64,000 nucleotides of DNA from Mycobacterium sp. AZCC_0083. Its GTDB lineage: Bacteria; Actinomycetota; Actinomycetes; Mycobacteriales; Mycobacteriaceae. Shown here in pieces: positions 58,901-61,900 of the stretch. Position numbers and translations under genes: made by a program. Numbering within the stretch: position 1 is the stretch's first letter; each line of letters starts with the position of its first letter. The notes beneath the pieces were generated by a model that worked only from the letters and a program-made list of their open reading frames with translations, made no database searches and was not told where the DNA came from. The stretch lies in contig NZ_JACHGP010000022.1 of the NCBI RefSeq assembly GCF_014202335.1, forward strand, positions 1 to 64,000, read 5' to 3'.

Positions 58901-61900
58901 TGTCGCAACGACATTCAACCCAGCACCGAGCCGAACAGACCCATCACCGACCGACAAACCCTGTGCAGCAATGTCTTCGGCGGCGTCCATCGACTGTCGG
59001 TCGTTCGTGGTCGGCCCTGAGTCCTGAGTCACGGGGTTGACGGCGATATGGGTATGCGCAAGACCCACCGTCCGTGACACCTCGGCATGTGCCGCCCGGG
59101 GCGGGAAATGATGACCATCGTCGTCACCCGTGGTAGCGCGACCACTGGCCGGCGCCACCACCGGAGCCGGCTCGGTTCCACCGGCCCCGCCGCCAGGACT
59201 CCGGAACCCAAGCGCCCCAGACTCTGCTGCAGAAGATAGCGCGGCGGTTGATGGCGATCCGAAACGGTCGTTACTCTCCGAACCCTTCGGCTGACCGCCA
59301 CCACGCCCAGGCTCAGACCGACTTGACTCACCATCGGCAGGCCGCGAACCACCGCCGCCAAGCGGCGAGAACGTGATGGGGCTGCCAGGCCGCCACGAGG
59401 AAGCACCCGAGTCATCGACGGGAGGCCGCGACGGACCCCGGGCGGCATTGGGCATTTGCGGGTCGAAATTCGGGTTCTCATGGAAGTCTCCGAAAGTAAG
59501 CGGAGCGGGCTGACCATCTCCGTCGAGTTCGCCCTGCGGGGGCAGAACCTCTTCAGCTGCGACGATGTTCTCCCGCCTGATCCCACCCGGGAACGCAATC
59601 TCCTGCTGGTAATCAAGGCGGCCAAGTCCTCCCGTCGCGTTGACATCCACGCCACCGGGCGCATCGATGGTGTAGCGGTAAACCGGCGCACCGGGTTCAG
59701 ACGGCCCAAGGAAATTCAGATCGGGTTTGCGGGTGGTGGAGACGAAAGCGCTCTCCGGGTTGAGAAGTCCAGCTGGCTCCACCGGAGCGAATCCCTGCTC
59801 GAAGATGATCTCCGGCGGACGAGTGTCATCGCGGTAGAGGACATCATTGTCACTGCGGAAGATTGGACCGCCGGTAGGACTACCGCTGGGATAGACGTCG
59901 ATGACGTCGGCGAGATCGACGCTGGGGTCGAGTTGGGCGCTCGGCCGCGTCGGCGGGAGCGGGGTCCTGTCCATCACTTCCCGTAACCGGTCCCAGCTCG
60001 CGGCCAACCCCGGGTGCAGAGGCAGGTCGACCACCTCGTCCAACGCGACCCAGCGCAACTGCGAACTCTCGTCATTGCTAACCGTCGGCAGAAGCCACGG
60101 CGCATCGGCGATCACGGTGGTGTAAGTCCAGTCAATGCCGCTGGCGGTGGCGGTCACGGCGGCGTCGCGGACGGTGAACTGATCCGCGTGCAGCCCAGTC
60201 TCCTCGCGCGCCTCACGAGCGGCCGCCTCCTCGGCGGTTTCATGGCTGTTGCGTGCACCGCCGGGAAGCCCCCACGTGCCACCGTCATCAGTCCACTCCG
60301 CCCGGAGCTGCAGCAGCACCGTTGGGCGACCGTCGGGTCCCGGCGCGCGCAGCAACAATCCGGCCGCGCCGTACCGACCCCAGTACACGGCGCCGTCATC
60401 GGCCTTTACATGGCCGTCGCCGTCGCCGTCGCCATGGGACGACGCGTCCGGCTGCGAGACAACCGAGGTCTGATGAACGTGGACGTCGTGGGGGTCGACG
60501 ATACGTCCTGTGGCCCCGAAGGTATTTGGGTCGGGTGCAGGCCGGTCGATCGGGGCGATGACCGAGACGTGGTCGCGGTCATCGTGAATCGGCGGTGACT
60601 GCGGCCCGCGTTCCCCAAGTGTCGACGGGAAAGCGCCAGAACCGTCGATTTCACCGAGAGGCGTGACCGGACTGCCTGGCAACGCCCGCAGTGAATTCAG
60701 CGAGTCCGGCGATCGGGAGGCGTGGTCGTGTGCGTGCACGGATGGTGGGGTGGTGTCGTCATCAGACTCTGGCGATGTCGGCGATGCGTGTAGTTGTGAG
60801 CGTTGCGGGGTGGGGGTGGGGTGGGCGCGCTGGAAGATGGTGGGGTCGGCGTGGATTGGGGTGCCCATGAACCAGGTGTCGACGGGGTTGTCGGGGCGGT
60901 CGATGGTGGGTGGCCAGTCCGTGGCTTTTCCGAGTTGTCCGTCGAGGGCGTAGACCTGGTCGTGGTGGCGGTCGTAGTAGGCGTTGAAGGCGTGTTGGGT
61001 GCCATCGCGGTAGCGGGCCACGACGATGGTGTGGGCGCCGAGTCCCTCGTCTTTGAGGCGTGCCTGAATGCCGTTGGAGGTGGTGGGCGTCAGGGCCAGG
61101 CCGGTGGCTTCGCCGAGGTCGTCGGGCGTCATCTCGCCCAGGTGGGCTCTGGTGGTGGTGGGGGTGCCCGACAGTCGGTGAAACACCGCCATGGTGGTGG
61201 GTCCGCAGTTGACCAGCCGCTGACCGCGCACAGGTGTGGTGGGGTCGCCGTCGTGGTTGATATCGCCGATCCAGGTATTGATCTGTTCGATGGTGGTGTG
61301 GGCGTGCGGTATAGCGGCCAGCACCGGCTTGTCGGTAGGTGGTGTGGGTAGTGGTCGAGTTACCCCCGGCGTGGGGGACGGACCCGATGGGCCTAGGTCA
61401 CCATCGAGCGCCTGCACCCGATCCTCGGCTGGTGACAGTCGGTCTTCCCCGCTGGGCGGCGGGCCGGCCGGCGCAGCGACCGGCACACCACGCACCACTC
61501 TGCGGACAGGCTGCGACGAGAGCTCCGCGCCCGGTTGTGGCGCCGGGGCGTGGTTGTCATCACCGGATTCTTGTGAGCCGCGGGTATCGGGTGCGGGGTA
61601 GGGCGGGGGCTGCTCACGCCAGGAGAACGTTTTCGCTGAATTGTCCAGCGGGCGTGGGGCGTAGGGCGGGGGTGGCTTAAACCGCTGGTCCGGCGACAGG
61701 GTGGGCGACGGGTTTGAACCATTGGTAGGGGGCAGCATCGGGTCGGTCTCTGTGTAGATCGGCGGCGGCCAGTTCGACCATTCGGCACCGTCGTGCTGGG
61801 CTGGGGCGCTCACGGCGGTTTCGGGTGATCCCGGCGGGACCGCCGCGGTATCGGTGGCCCACTGGGGCGCGGCGTCGGCGGTATCGGTGCCCGGGGTACC

